From NCBI RefSeq assembly GCF_900250075.1, contig NZ_LT977071.1, positions 310,001 to 374,000 on the forward strand: 64,000 nt of DNA, read 5' to 3'. Positions 16,066-25,158 of this stretch are shown one piece after another. This stretch comes from Cupriavidus taiwanensis. GTDB taxonomy: Bacteria; Pseudomonadota; Gammaproteobacteria; Burkholderiales; Burkholderiaceae. The stretch's first letter is position 1, and each line of letters opens with the position of its first letter. Made by a program: the position numbers and the translations under genes. Below the pieces are notes generated by a model. That model was not told where the DNA came from, made no database searches, and saw only the letters and a program-made list of their open reading frames with translations.

Positions 16066-17469
16066 TCAGGGACGCGCGGGCGTGGCGGCAGTGCGTGCCG
16101 GCGCCGCGGTGGTCGAGGTCTGCAGCGCGGCGCGGTATGCCGACAGCGCCTTGGCATATTCGCCCTGCGCGCCGACCGCATCGAGCCGGGTCTGGCGCAG
16201 CGCGCGGCGCGCATCGAGCAAATCGAGCACACCGCTTGCGCCCTTGCTGTAGGCAAACTCGGCGTTGCCGGCGACGCTTTCCGCGGCCGGCAGCACTTCA
16301 TCACGCATCTGCCGCAGCGACTGGCGCGCGGTTTCCAACTGGCTGCGCAGCCGGTCGATCTCGTTGCCGGCTTCCAGCATCACGCGGTTGCGGTCGTCGA
16401 GCGCGGCGTAGTAGTCGACCTCGGCGCGGCGCGCCTCGCCGCCGTTGCTGTGGCGCACCGGCAGCGGGATCGACAGGAACACGCCGAAGCTGTTGCCGGA
16501 GCCATAGTTGTTGCTTGGCGAGGTCGGATAGTGCTCGGCCTGCGCGCCGATGGTCACGTCGGGCACGCGACCGGCTCGCGCCAGGTCGCGCGACGCCGCG
16601 GCGGCGGCCAGGCGCGCCTCGGCGGCAGTCACGTCGGGGCGGCGCTGCAGCGTATCGGCGTCCGGCGGCGGCACGGCGGCATCGAGTGCCGGCCAGTCGG
16701 CCACCAGCCGGTTGTCGGCGAGCGTGCCGGGCACGCCCATCGCCTGCGCCAGCATGGCCTTGTCGCGGTAATGATCGGTGATGGCCTGGCGCATATCGCT
16801 CTGCGCGCGCAGGGCATCGAGCTGCAGCTTGGTCACGTCGGCGCGCGCCACGTCGCCGGCACGCAGGCGCGTCTCGCTGGCCTGGCGGGTGCGCTCGTAC
16901 AGCGCCAGGGTTTCGCGCAGTACGGCGACGCGTTCCTGGCTCGCCAGCGCGTCGAAGAAGGCCTGCTCCACCGCGCCGGTCTGTTGCGCCATCACGGCTT
17001 GCACCACTTCGCCGGCGGCGGCGCTGGCCTTGCGCGCGGCATCGACGCGCAGGTTGCCCTTGTTGGCCGTCTCGATCAGCTGGTCCACGCGCAACGTCGA
17101 GTCCACGGTCTTGCTGCGCAGGTTGCCCGAGCCGACGCCGGCATGTGGATTGATGTTCTCCACGCCCAGGCTGAGCACGGGATTGGGGCGCTGCGACGCG
17201 ATCTGCACGTCGGCCTGGCTGGCTTCCACGCCACGGCGCGCGGCGATGATGGTGCGGTTGCAGCGCAACGCGTCCTGGCGCGCCTGGCCCAGGGTCAGCG
17301 TGGCGCCTGCCGGCGGCGGCGCGCACGGGCCATTGGCCGGTGCGGCTTGGGTGGAATCCGCGGCGTTTGCGGAAGCTTGCGGATCCGTGGGACGTTCGGC
17401 AGCCAGGCTCGCTACGGCCGCCAATACCAGCAGGGAACCTGCGGCAATACGGGATAAGGCAAAAGGCAC
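16066..17469 (-). CDS. Outer-membrane efflux channel, CzcC/TolC family
   Basis: This 467-residue outer-membrane factor begins with a signal peptide (MPFALSRIAAGSLLVLAAVASLAA). Two TolC-type repeats follow, with QARQDALRCNRTIIAARRGVEASQADV in the first and long helices throughout. It is the first gene of the operon with czcB- and czcA-like genes, with 24 bases between it and the adaptor gene. As part of the tripartite complex it carries metal ions across the outer membrane. The promoter should lie in 17470-17750, where no known metal operator was recognised. Confidence 0.88.
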   Translation of the reverse strand: MPFALSRIAAGSLLVLAAVASLAAERPTDPQASANAADSTQAAPANGPCAPPPAGATLTLGQARQDALRCNRTIIAARRGVEASQADVQIASQRPNPVLSLGVENINPHAGVGSGNLRSKTVDSTLRVDQLIETANKGNLRVDAARKASAAAGEVVQAVMAQQTGAVEQAFFDALASQERVAVLRETLALYERTRQASETRLRAGDVARADVTKLQLDALRAQSDMRQAITDHYRDKAMLAQAMGVPGTLADNRLVADWPALDAAVPPPDADTLQRRPDVTAAEARLAAAAASRDLARAGRVPDVTIGAQAEHYPTSPSNNYGSGNSFGVFLSIPLPVRHSNGGEARRAEVDYYAALDDRNRVMLEAGNEIDRLRSQLETARQSLRQMRDEVLPAAESVAGNAEFAYSKGASGVLDLLDARRALRQTRLDAVGAQGEYAKALSAYRAALQTSTTAAPARTAATPARP

Positions 17470-17750
17470 GGTCAGTCAGGCTCGGTTCGAAGACGGTCTG
17501 CGGTTAAACGACCGTGCCCGCCCAACGGTTCACAGCCAGCGCAAAAAATCATCCTGCGCCACCGTCCGCGATGCGGTTGCGCGGCATGGCTGTCTTGGTG
17601 CGCCCTCGCCCGCTGTCCTGATGCTGTCTACGCCACCCGGACACGATCTCCCGCCCGCATTCAAACCGAACCGCTTTACAAACGGCTTTCATTCACCTGA
17701 CAAAAGCCTTTATGTACGCGAAAACCCTGACCATTCGCCACAAAGGACAA

Positions 17751-17778
17751 ACGGCACGGCCGTTGCCGACCGTGCCGT
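17751..17778 (-). terminator. Terminator of the acyl-CoA dehydrogenase gene
   Basis: Perfect 9-base arms ACGGCACGG and CCGTGCCGT surround a 10-base loop, and on the minus strand are followed by TTTGTCCTTTG. It lies 20 bases past the acyl-CoA dehydrogenase stop. The remainder of the 17470-17797 gap is the upstream region of the efflux operon and shows no gene. Confidence 0.6.
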
Positions 17779-17797
17779 CAGACTTTCCTGACTGCGT

Positions 17798-18955
17798 TTA
17801 TGCCTTCACCCGGTCATCCAGCCCCAGGCCGCGGCCGATGATCTCCTTCATGATCTCGCTGCTGCCGGCATAGATGCGCGAGATGCGCGCATCGGCATAC
17901 ATGCGGCAGATGCGGTACTCCTCCATATACCCGGCGCCGCCGTGCAGCTGCACGCCCTCGTCGACCATGCGCCCCTGCAGCTCGGAAGTCAGCAGCTTGG
18001 CCGATGCAGCCGTCTCCACCGTCAGCGTGCCGGCATTGTGTTGCAGCACGCACTGGTCGACAAAGGTCTGCAGCGCATCCAACTGCGCGCGCAATTCGGC
18101 CAGCTTGAAGCGCGAGTTCTGGAACGTGCCGATGGCGCGCCCGAAGGCCTTGCGCTCGCGCACGTAGTCCAGCGTGATGTCGAAGGCCACCTGCGCCGAC
18201 GCCATGTAGCCGCAGGCGCCGATCAGGCGCTCCTCGGCCAGGTGGCGCGTCAGGTAGCGGAAGGCCTGGCCCGGCTCGCCCAGCACGTTGGCCTTGGGCA
18301 CCTTGACGTTGTCGAAGAACAGCTCCGAGGTGTCCTGCGAGTGCAGGCCCAGCTTGCGCAGCTTGCGCCCGCGCTCGAAGCCGGGCATGCCGCGTTCGAC
18401 GATGAAGAGCGTCAGGCCATGGCTGCGCTCCGGGTCGGTGCGGGCCACCACGACCACCACGTCGGCCAGCTGGCCGTTCGAGATATAGGTCTTGGCGCCG
18501 TTCAGCACCCAGTGCTCGCCATGGTCCTCGGCGCGGGTGCGGATGCCGGCCAGGTCCGAGCCGGTCTGCGGCTCGGTCATGGCCACGGCGAAGATCGACT
18601 CGCCGCGCGCGGCCGCGGGCAGCAGGCGCTGGCGCTGCTCTTCATTGCCGATGCGGCCGATGTAGGGCGCCACCAGGCGCGAGTGCAGCGTGCCGAAGAA
18701 GCCGGAGTCGCCGTGGCGCGCATTTTCCTCGATCAGGATCTGCTCGTAGCGGAAGTCCTGCACACCGGCGCCGCCGTATTGCTCGTCGGCCCACATCAGC
18801 AGGTAGCCCTGCTCGCCGGCCTTGCGGAACACCTCGCGGTCCACGCAACCCTGTTCGCGCCAGCGCTCGCCGTGCGGGCCGACCTCGCGCTGGTAGAAGC
18901 GGCGGGCGGATTCGCGGAAGGCGTCGTGTTCGGCTTCGAAGATCAGGCGTTGCAT
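17798..18955 (-). CDS. Acyl-CoA dehydrogenase
   Basis: This 385-residue FAD enzyme oxidises an acyl-CoA to the 2-enoyl-CoA. Family blocks are in order: the N-terminal helical domain, FAVAMTEPQTGSDLAGI, WVLNGAKTYISNG, FDNVKVPKANVLG, ERKAFGRAIGTFQNSRFKLAEL, and QLHGGAGYMEEYRICRMYADARISRIYAGSSEIMK. GGAGYMEEY carries the usual catalytic base region. Length is typical. It appears to be a single-gene unit, so the chain length or branched substrate cannot be inferred. It may belong to an amino acid or fatty acid degradation route encoded elsewhere. Confidence 0.92.
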   Translation of the reverse strand: MQRLIFEAEHDAFRESARRFYQREVGPHGERWREQGCVDREVFRKAGEQGYLLMWADEQYGGAGVQDFRYEQILIEENARHGDSGFFGTLHSRLVAPYIGRIGNEEQRQRLLPAAARGESIFAVAMTEPQTGSDLAGIRTRAEDHGEHWVLNGAKTYISNGQLADVVVVVARTDPERSHGLTLFIVERGMPGFERGRKLRKLGLHSQDTSELFFDNVKVPKANVLGEPGQAFRYLTRHLAEERLIGACGYMASAQVAFDITLDYVRERKAFGRAIGTFQNSRFKLAELRAQLDALQTFVDQCVLQHNAGTLTVETAASAKLLTSELQGRMVDEGVQLHGGAGYMEEYRICRMYADARISRIYAGSSEIMKEIIGRGLGLDDRVKA

Positions 18956-19187
18956 CGGGGGTCTCCAGGGGGTTTTGACATTGACCGGGCCAGTGTCGGC
19001 CGAGCCACGCCCGGGAGATTCGTCGGAACAGATGATTTTTCTTACCGTCGGCGGACCGCCCCGCCCGCAGCGAAAAGCCGGTTGAGTGCAATTTTATTGA
19101 TATGAAGTGCAAATAACTTTCATTTACCGCCCGGCATGCTTTGTGCCAATACTGGAACCACAGATAACGATTCGACGGAGCGGGAAC

Positions 19188-19433
19188 ATGGAAGCCATCC
19201 TCTGGATAGGGCTTGCGCTGGCGCTGGTGGCGTTGGGGGGCAGCGTCACGTGGCTGATCGGCACGCGGGTGCCGGAACCCGTGTTTGCGCGCGCGCAGTT
19301 GCACGGGCGCTTTGCCGGCCTGGAACCGCGCCCGCCACGCCGGGGTGGCGGCGGCCGGACGCGGCGCGTGCGCCAGTGGCGCCTGGTGGCCGTGCCCGCA
19401 CCTTCGGGTCAGCTGGTGCCGGTGCGAATCTGA
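19188..19433 (+). CDS. Small membrane protein with one N-terminal helix, unknown
   Basis: This 81-residue protein starts at MEAILWIGLALALVALGGSV behind GGAGCGGGAAC. It has one hydrophobic helix (residues 4-25) followed by a basic, Gly/Arg-rich tail (RPPRRGGGGRTRRVRQW). No family was recognised. Start choice rests on the ribosome binding site and on the hydrophobic segment beginning there. It is divergent from the acyl-CoA dehydrogenase gene and converges on the LysR gene. Confidence 0.5.
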   Translation: MEAILWIGLALALVALGGSVTWLIGTRVPEPVFARAQLHGRFAGLEPRPPRRGGGGRTRRVRQWRLVAVPAPSGQLVPVRI

Positions 19434-19457
19434 CTGCCGGGCGGCAACGCCTGAGCC

Positions 19458-20318
19458 CTATTGCGGGAAGTCCCAGCGCTGCGACCAATCGGATTCTTCC
19501 CGCACGATCTCGCGCAGGATATCCACGGCTTCGCGCGCCGGGCCCGCGGGCGCTTCGGCGCAAACCAGGAACACGGGATACGAAAACTCCGGCGCGCCGG
19601 CGACGCGCGCCAGGGCCCCGCTGTGCAGGTAGCTCTGCACCACGCGCGTACGGAAATAGCCGCTGCCGCCGTACTGCAAGATGTACTGCAACGCCAGCGG
19701 CCCCAGGTTGAAGTACAGCGACGCGCGCGCATGCTCCGGCAGCGCGCTGTCATGCTGGCGGCGGAACTCGGGGCCCCAGTCGACATAGACATAGCCGCCG
19801 TCGCGCTGCGTCGAGCGGATCAGCACCAGCTTCTCTTCCATCAGCGCTTCCACGTGCATGCCGGGCGCGTATTCCGGCTGGTACACCAGCGCGGCGTCGA
19901 GGGCGCCCGACTGCAGCCTGCGCTGCAGCTCAGCCCCCTCGCCCACTTCCGCCCGCACCGCCTGCGCCGGCATGCGCTGGCGCAGGCGCGTCGCCCACAG
20001 CAGCACCAGCGGATTCCCCAGGCTGATCTCGGTGCCATAGCGGAACAGGCTGGCCAGCCCCGCCGGCAACGGCAGCTCGCGGCACGCCGCCTCCCAGGTC
20101 TGCACCAGCTGGCTGGCATAGCCGAGGAAACGCTGCCCGTCCGGCGTCAGCCGCGCCCCGGCCTTGTTGCGCTCGAACAGGCGGCAGTTCAGCTGCGCCT
20201 CCAGGCTCTTGATGCGCGCGGTGACGGCGGTCTGGGTGACATGCAGCTTGTCGGCGGCGGCCAGCAGGCTGCCGTCGCGCACGACTTGCAGGAAGGTGCG
20301 GGCGAGTTCGATATCCAT
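19458..20318 (-). CDS. LysR-family transcriptional regulator
   Basis: This 286-residue regulator has the typical N-terminal helix-turn-helix (residues 1-60: MDIELARTFLQVVRDGSLLAAADKLHVTQTAVTARIKSLEAQL) and a periplasmic-binding-protein-like effector domain. It is divergent from the VapBC pair, but LysR targets usually lie beside the gene and no obvious metabolic partner does. The ligand is unknown. The start is the one that gives the canonical LysR N-terminus. Confidence 0.9.
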   Translation of the reverse strand: MDIELARTFLQVVRDGSLLAAADKLHVTQTAVTARIKSLEAQLNCRLFERNKAGARLTPDGQRFLGYASQLVQTWEAACRELPLPAGLASLFRYGTEISLGNPLVLLWATRLRQRMPAQAVRAEVGEGAELQRRLQSGALDAALVYQPEYAPGMHVEALMEEKLVLIRSTQRDGGYVYVDWGPEFRRQHDSALPEHARASLYFNLGPLALQYILQYGGSGYFRTRVVQSYLHSGALARVAGAPEFSYPVFLVCAEAPAGPAREAVDILREIVREESDWSQRWDFPQ

Positions 20319-20396
20319 GGTGGCAGAGGATCCGGGACGACGTGGCGCATTGTAGACAAGGTAGCCGATTGAGAATCAGCCCATACACACAAGGAT

Positions 20397-20443
20397 GTAC
20401 TTCTGTTGTCATGGTGCTATGCTTTGTACCTACAGGGATGTAC
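20397..20443 (+). promoter_or_regulatory. GTAC-repeat region before vapB, candidate autoregulatory site
   Basis: GTAC cores lie at 20397, 20426 and 20440, in the contexts GGATGTAC, TTTGTACC and GGATGTACATGG. VapBC complexes usually repress their own promoter through short palindromic sites of this type just before vapB. The assignment is by position and symmetry only. Confidence 0.4.
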
Positions 20444-20692
20444 ATGGAACTCTCAATGCCCTTCACCCGTATCTTCCGCAACGGTAATTCCCAGGCGGTG
20501 CGCATACCCGCGGAACTGGCCTATCCCGACACCGACATGCAGTTTGAAATCGAGCGGATCGGCGACGAGCTGCGCATCCGGCCCGCGCGACGGCGCCTGA
20601 CCGGCCTGCTCGATGTGTTCGCCGACTTCCCGGACGACTTCATGGCGCCCGGGCGCGAAGACCAGGCCCAGTCCGAGCGGGAGGGGTTCTGA
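20444..20692 (+). CDS. vapB: VapB-type antitoxin
   Basis: This 82-residue antitoxin has a SpoVT/AbrB-like N-terminus, MPFTRIFRNGNSQAVRIPAELAYP, and an acidic C-terminus (DVFADFPDDFMAPGREDQAQ) that would wrap the toxin. The start at 20444 (MELSMPF) has GGGA 4-7 bases upstream; 20438 and 20456 are alternatives. Its stop overlaps the vapC start by one base (TGATG), a normal arrangement for translational coupling. It should bind the adjacent PIN-domain toxin and repress the shared promoter. Confidence 0.88.
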   Translation: MELSMPFTRIFRNGNSQAVRIPAELAYPDTDMQFEIERIGDELRIRPARRRLTGLLDVFADFPDDFMAPGREDQAQSEREGF

Positions 20693-21102
20693 TGGCCAGG
20701 TATATGTTCGACACCAATATGTGCATCTACCTGATGAAGAACCAGCCGCCCCGGGTTGCCGAACGCCTTGCCCGGTGCTTCGAGGGCGACGTGGTGCTGT
20801 CCGCCATCAGCCTGGCCGAACTGGAGTTCGGCGTTACCGTGTCGCGCGATCCGCAGCGAGCCCGGCGCGCCTTGCAGGCGCTGGTCGGCCGCGTGCCGGT
20901 GCTGCCGCTGAATGCCGCGGCGGCGCGCGCTTATGGTCCGGTCCGCGCCGCCACGCGCGAACGCAAGGCCGACGCGCTGGACAAGCTGATTGCGGCCCAT
21001 GCCATTGCCGAAGGGCTGACGGTGGTCACGCGCAACGTCCGCGACTTTACGGCTTACCCGGGGCTGCGCGTCGAAGACTGGACCGAGGGCCAGGGCGCCT
21101 GA
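20692..21102 (+). CDS. vapC: VapC-type toxin, PIN-domain RNase
   Basis: This 136-residue PIN-domain protein has the acidic active-site residues in place: Asp7 in MFDTNMCIYLMK, Glu43 in LAELEFG, Asp97 in DALDKLIAAHA and Asp118 in TRNVRDF. VapC enzymes are Mg-dependent RNases that cut tRNA or rRNA when freed from VapB. It is coupled to vapB by a one-base overlap. All catalytic residues are present, so it is probably active. It may stabilise this chromosomal stretch or act in stress, which cannot be decided here. Confidence 0.9.
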   Translation: MARYMFDTNMCIYLMKNQPPRVAERLARCFEGDVVLSAISLAELEFGVTVSRDPQRARRALQALVGRVPVLPLNAAAARAYGPVRAATRERKADALDKLIAAHAIAEGLTVVTRNVRDFTAYPGLRVEDWTEGQGA

Positions 21103-21178
21103 CGGGAAAACCGGCGACGCTGGCGCAGCACCAATATCCCACACCACTTCCTGATCGCTGACGGCCCCCGGTCCAGCT

Positions 21179-21550
21179 TCAGCGCACCGGCTGCGGCCGG
21201 ACTCCCGCCGGCATGGCGACCGGCACCGCGCCGGTCTGCGCCGCCAGCACACCGCGCGCCTCGCGCGGCGGCCGCAACGGGGCGATGCCTTCCGGCTCCT
21301 GCCACGCCAGGCCATTGTCATAGCCGGTGGCAACGGCCTCCAGGTAGCCGGGCGCAAACTTGCGCTCCGGCGTCACCGCCTGCACGGCGGGCGCCGTGGC
21401 GGCCTGTGGCGCCTCGGACTGCGCGCAGGCGACGCTGTTGAGGCATAAGCCCAGCACACGCAGCAGCACCATGGCCTGGCGCGAACGGTGTCGGATGGCG
21501 GACGGGCGCGACGCGGCCTGCCCGTTCTGGCATGGGGATCGGGTATTCAT
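21179..21550 (-). CDS. Short exported protein, unknown function
   Basis: This protein of about 123 residues is placed from MNTRSPCQNGQ, behind GGAGAG. A hydrophobic stretch MVLLRVLGLCLNSVACAQS looks like a signal peptide, perhaps a lipobox (SVAC), though the preceding basic region is long; a start at that Met (21472) is possible. The remainder (PERKFAPGYLEAVATGYDNGLAWQEPEG) matches no family I recognise. Codon use looks coding. It converges with the VapC gene. Confidence 0.5.
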   Translation of the reverse strand: MNTRSPCQNGQAASRPSAIRHRSRQAMVLLRVLGLCLNSVACAQSEAPQAATAPAVQAVTPERKFAPGYLEAVATGYDNGLAWQEPEGIAPLRPPREARGVLAAQTGAVPVAMPAGVRPQPVR

Positions 21551-21751
21551 CGGGACTCTCCGGGAAGCCATTGCTGGCAGGTGGCACAACGAGCCGCGGC
21601 GCCGCGCTCGCGGTCCATTCCGCAACGACCGTGCCACCGGACTAATGCCGGCTACAGCGGGGATTGCTGCACTTTCCCGGTGTAGAGTGGTGGGGTCTGG
21701 CCGACGCTAGCGGCGCCGGTGTCGGTGGAGACCCGACAATCCCGTGCCGGC

Positions 21752-22576
21752 TCAGGGCTTGACCGCCGCCGCCAGCACCGCCGGCATCGGCACCTCGAAG
21801 CCGCTGCCGCGCATGTACCCGGCAACGGTGCCGCGCAGCACGGCGCGGATTTCGTCGCGCGCCTTGGGGGTCTGCGCGCGCAGCGTGGCGGCTGCCCGCA
21901 CGGTGCCCTGGGCAAGCGCGTCGAACAGCTGGTCGGGCGTGGAGAAGCGCCAGACCTGCGGCACGCTGCGGCAGGTCGGCATGACAAAGCCGGCCTGCTG
22001 CAACGCGCTGCGGCAGTGGCCAGGATCGCTGAACAAAAAGAAGTTCGGCCCGACCGGGATATCGACGTCCATCGAGCCATAGGCGCGGATCGCGGCATAG
22101 ACCGCGCCGAAGCCGACCGCGCGCTCGGGCGTATCCCATACCGTGAAGGCGATGCGCCCGCCCGGGCGCAGGACGCGGAAGGCCTCGGCCAGCGCCGCGT
22201 CCGGGTCGGACATATGGCACAGGCCAAAGCCGTTGACCACGGCGTCGAAGCTGGCATCGTCGAACGGCAGCGCCTGCGCGTCGGCCTGCTGATACTGGAC
22301 CTCGGGATGCAGCTTGCGCGCCAGTTGCACCTGCGCCTGCGCGAAATCGATGCCGACCGACTCGGCGCCGCGCTCCACCGCCCCGGCCGCGACGTAGCCG
22401 GAGCCGGACGCGACATCGAGCACGCGCTGCCCGCTGGCGACATGCGCGGCGTCCAGCAGGGCCTCGACCGATTGCCGGGTAACGTGCGACAGGTGCTCCT
22501 GGTACCGGCTGACGACTTCCGGGTCTTCCCAGCCAGCCAGCTCAAAGGCGCGAAACGAATCTGCGGTGTGGTCCAT
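21752..22576 (-). CDS. SAM-dependent class I methyltransferase
   Basis: This 274-residue protein has a Methyltransf_11 core: motif I VLDVASGSGYVAAGAVERG near residue 53, an acidic strand end VGIDFAQAQ, motif II/III ADAQALPFDDASFDAVVNGFGLCHM, and LRPGGRIAFTVWD. The pattern resembles UbiE-type or small-molecule methyltransferases. The substrate is unknown. It stands alone between divergent or unrelated genes. Confidence 0.85.
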   Translation of the reverse strand: MDHTADSFRAFELAGWEDPEVVSRYQEHLSHVTRQSVEALLDAAHVASGQRVLDVASGSGYVAAGAVERGAESVGIDFAQAQVQLARKLHPEVQYQQADAQALPFDDASFDAVVNGFGLCHMSDPDAALAEAFRVLRPGGRIAFTVWDTPERAVGFGAVYAAIRAYGSMDVDIPVGPNFFLFSDPGHCRSALQQAGFVMPTCRSVPQVWRFSTPDQLFDALAQGTVRAAATLRAQTPKARDEIRAVLRGTVAGYMRGSGFEVPMPAVLAAAVKP

Positions 22577-22746
22577 GCCTACTCCTCGGCGACGATGTCC
22601 AGACGGGCGGGCGTGTGTTGGTGATGTTGGTGTGCGGACGCAGCACTGATGCGTCCTGAGAACCCGGTCAAGCCAAGTATAGACAGCGCCGCGCTCAACC
22701 AGCGGCCAGGCGCTCGGGCGAGCACCCGGAACCGGGCTTCACCCGT

Positions 22747-23595
22747 TCAGGTGAAGCGCAGCGTGGCCACGCCGGCGGCGATCAGGCAGGCCGCGCCGAG
22801 GCGCGCGGCGCCGACGTGCTCCTTGAGCAGCAGCGCGGAGATCAGCGCGCCGAACAGGATCGAAGATTCGCGCAAGGCGGCCACCGGCGCCACCGGCGCG
22901 CGCGTCATTGCCCACAGCGACAGCCCGTAGGACGCCAGCGTGCCGCCCCCGCCCACCAGCGCGAACACCAGGTTGCGGCGCACGTAGCCGGCCAGTTGCC
23001 GCCGGCGCGTCGCCAGTGCCCACGCCGCCAGCGGCACCGCGGTAAGCACGAAGATCCAGAAGGCATAGGCTACCGGCGCGCCGGAGCGGCGCACGCCGGT
23101 GCCATCGATCAGCGTATAGGCGGCGATCACCAGCGCATTCAGCAGGGCCAGCCACACGCCCTCGCGGCTGCCGCGCCCGCCACGGGCGCCACGCGCACCG
23201 CCCGCCATGGCCAGGATGCCCAGGCTGATCACGGCAATGCCGGTCCATGCCAGCGACGACAGGTGCTCGCCCAGCCAGCCCACGCTGGCCAGCGCCACCA
23301 GCAAGGGCGCGCAGCCGCGCATCAGCGGGTAGGTCAGGCTCATGTCGGCGCTGCGGTAGATCCGCGCCACCAGCGCGAAGTACACCACGTGCACGCCCAC
23401 CGACGCGGCGATAAAGGGCCAGCTGGCGGCCGCCGGCTGCGGCAGCGCCGGCAGCGCCAGCGCGGCCATCAGGCCAGCCGTGACCGCCACCATCACGGTG
23501 GACAGCAGCTTGTCGCCGCCGCCCTTGACCACGGCATTCCACGCGGCATGCAGGAAGGCGGCAAGCAGGACGACGGCAAAGACGGTGAGCGACAT
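22747..23595 (-). CDS. EamA/DMT-family transporter
   Basis: This 282-residue inner-membrane protein has about ten hydrophobic helices in two EamA repeats. It begins MSLTVFAVVLLAAFLHAAWNAVVKGGGDK, the usual DMT first helix with the HAxWN motif. Family members export amino acids, nucleosides or other small metabolites. Substrate is not predictable. Length is normal. Confidence 0.85.
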   Translation of the reverse strand: MSLTVFAVVLLAAFLHAAWNAVVKGGGDKLLSTVMVAVTAGLMAALALPALPQPAAASWPFIAASVGVHVVYFALVARIYRSADMSLTYPLMRGCAPLLVALASVGWLGEHLSSLAWTGIAVISLGILAMAGGARGARGGRGSREGVWLALLNALVIAAYTLIDGTGVRRSGAPVAYAFWIFVLTAVPLAAWALATRRRQLAGYVRRNLVFALVGGGGTLASYGLSLWAMTRAPVAPVAALRESSILFGALISALLLKEHVGAARLGAACLIAAGVATLRFT

Positions 23596-23676
23596 GGGCG
23601 GCAGCGAAGTCGGCGCCGGCAGGCAGCGCGGGATCGCGCCATTCTAGCCGCGCCGGCGTGCCGCGCCGCGGCCCGA

Positions 23677-25017
23677 CTATCTGGCGCCGCTGACCCGCCA
23701 GACGGTATTGCCGACATCGTCGGCCACCAGCAGGCCACCGCGCTGGTCGATCGCCACGCCCACCGGGCGCCCGCGCGCCTTGCCGTCGTCGTCGACAAAC
23801 CCGGTCAGCACGTCGAACGGCGCGCCCTGCGGCCGGCCCTGGCTGAACGGCACGAAGATCACCTTGTAGCCCGCCAGCGGGCGCCGGTTCCACGAACCAT
23901 GCAGGCCGACGAACATGCCTTCGCTGAAGCGCGCCGGCAGGCTGTTGCCGCTGGCCGCGGCCAGGCCGAGCGCGGCGGTGTGCGCGCCCACGGCGTAGTC
24001 GGGCACGATCGCCCTGGCCACCAGGTCCGGTGCCGGCGGCTTCACGCGCTGGTCCACGTGCTGGCCGTAGTAGCTGTAGGGCCAGCCGTAGAAGCCGCCG
24101 TCGCGCACCGAGGTGATGTAGTCCGGCACCAGGTCGCTGCCGATCTCGTCGCGCTCGTTGACGGCGGTCCACAGCATGCCGGTGACCGGCTCCCACGCCA
24201 TGCCGTTGGGATTGCGCAGGCCGCTGGCGAAGATGCGGTGCGTGCCGGTGCTGCGGTCGACCTCCCAGATCGCGGCGCGGCCGACTTCCTTGTCCATGCC
24301 GTTCTCGCCCACGTTGCTGTTCGAGCCCACCGTCACATACAGCTTGCTGCCATCGCGGCTGGCGATCAGGCTCTTGGTCCAGTGATGGTTGAGCGGTCCG
24401 CCGGGCAGGTCGACCACCTTCTGCGGCGCGGCGCTGATTTCGGTCTGGCCGGGCTGGTAGGGGAAGCGCAGCAGCGCGTCGGTGGCCGCCACGTAGAAGT
24501 CATTGCCGACCAGCGCCATGCCGAAGGGCGAATTCACATCCTTCAGGAACACCGAGCGCTGGTCGGCGACGCCGTCGCCGTTGCTGTCGCGCAGCAGCGT
24601 GATGCGGTTGGCGCTGGGCGTGCCGGCGCCGGCGCGCTTCATCACCATCTTCATGATCCAGCCCTTGATGCCCTTGCCGTCGTCAGGCTTGGGCGGGGCA
24701 TTGCTCTCGGCCACCAGCACGTCGCCGTTGGGCAGCACATAGACCCAGCGCGGATGGTCCAGCTGGTCGGCAAAGGCCGTCACCGCCATGCCTTCGGCCG
24801 GCATCGGACGCTGGCCCGAGGCCCAGCCGATGGCCGGAGCGATCTTGACGGTGGGAATGGCGGTCTCGTGCGGCGGCGGCAGCTGCGGCGTGGGTCCGAA
24901 GCCGGCCTCGGACGGCAGCTTGGCGGATTCGCCGCAGGCGGCGAGCGTGGCGATCACGGGCACGGCGCCCGCCAGCATGGCGGTGCGCAACAGGCGCAAG
25001 GGGGTGGGCATCGGCAT
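23677..25017 (-). CDS. PQQ-dependent sugar/sorbosone dehydrogenase-like lipoprotein
   Basis: This 446-residue predicted periplasmic lipoprotein (lipobox TLAAC near residue 27) has a six-bladed beta-propeller of the glucose/sorbosone dehydrogenase family. Characteristic pieces are [77 protein letters not shown], and [18 protein letters not shown]. Known members oxidise aldoses or sorbosone with PQQ and pass electrons to the respiratory chain. No PQQ genes are nearby. The true substrate is uncertain. Confidence 0.82.
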   Translation of the reverse strand: MPMPTPLRLLRTAMLAGAVPVIATLAACGESAKLPSEAGFGPTPQLPPPHETAIPTVKIAPAIGWASGQRPMPAEGMAVTAFADQLDHPRWVYVLPNGDVLVAESNAPPKPDDGKGIKGWIMKMVMKRAGAGTPSANRITLLRDSNGDGVADQRSVFLKDVNSPFGMALVGNDFYVAATDALLRFPYQPGQTEISAAPQKVVDLPGGPLNHHWTKSLIASRDGSKLYVTVGSNSNVGENGMDKEVGRAAIWEVDRSTGTHRIFASGLRNPNGMAWEPVTGMLWTAVNERDEIGSDLVPDYITSVRDGGFYGWPYSYYGQHVDQRVKPPAPDLVARAIVPDYAVGAHTAALGLAAASGNSLPARFSEGMFVGLHGSWNRRPLAGYKVIFVPFSQGRPQGAPFDVLTGFVDDDGKARGRPVGVAIDQRGGLLVADDVGNTVWRVSGAR

Positions 25018-25158
25018 GGTCCGGGCTCCTCAGGCCACGCAAGGCCGCGCGCCTGTGCCTGGACTATAGGACGTAGCGCGACCGGCGCTCTGTAGGCGCC
25101 GCGGAAGCCACCATGCAGGACGATGCCCGACCCCGGGGGCGGCCCTGCCCCGGCGCGC

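Noticed and set aside
22816..25095. 759-codon open frame opposite the EamA and PQQ dehydrogenase genes
   Set aside because: It spans two clear genes and their intergenic gap in antisense, which a real gene would not do.
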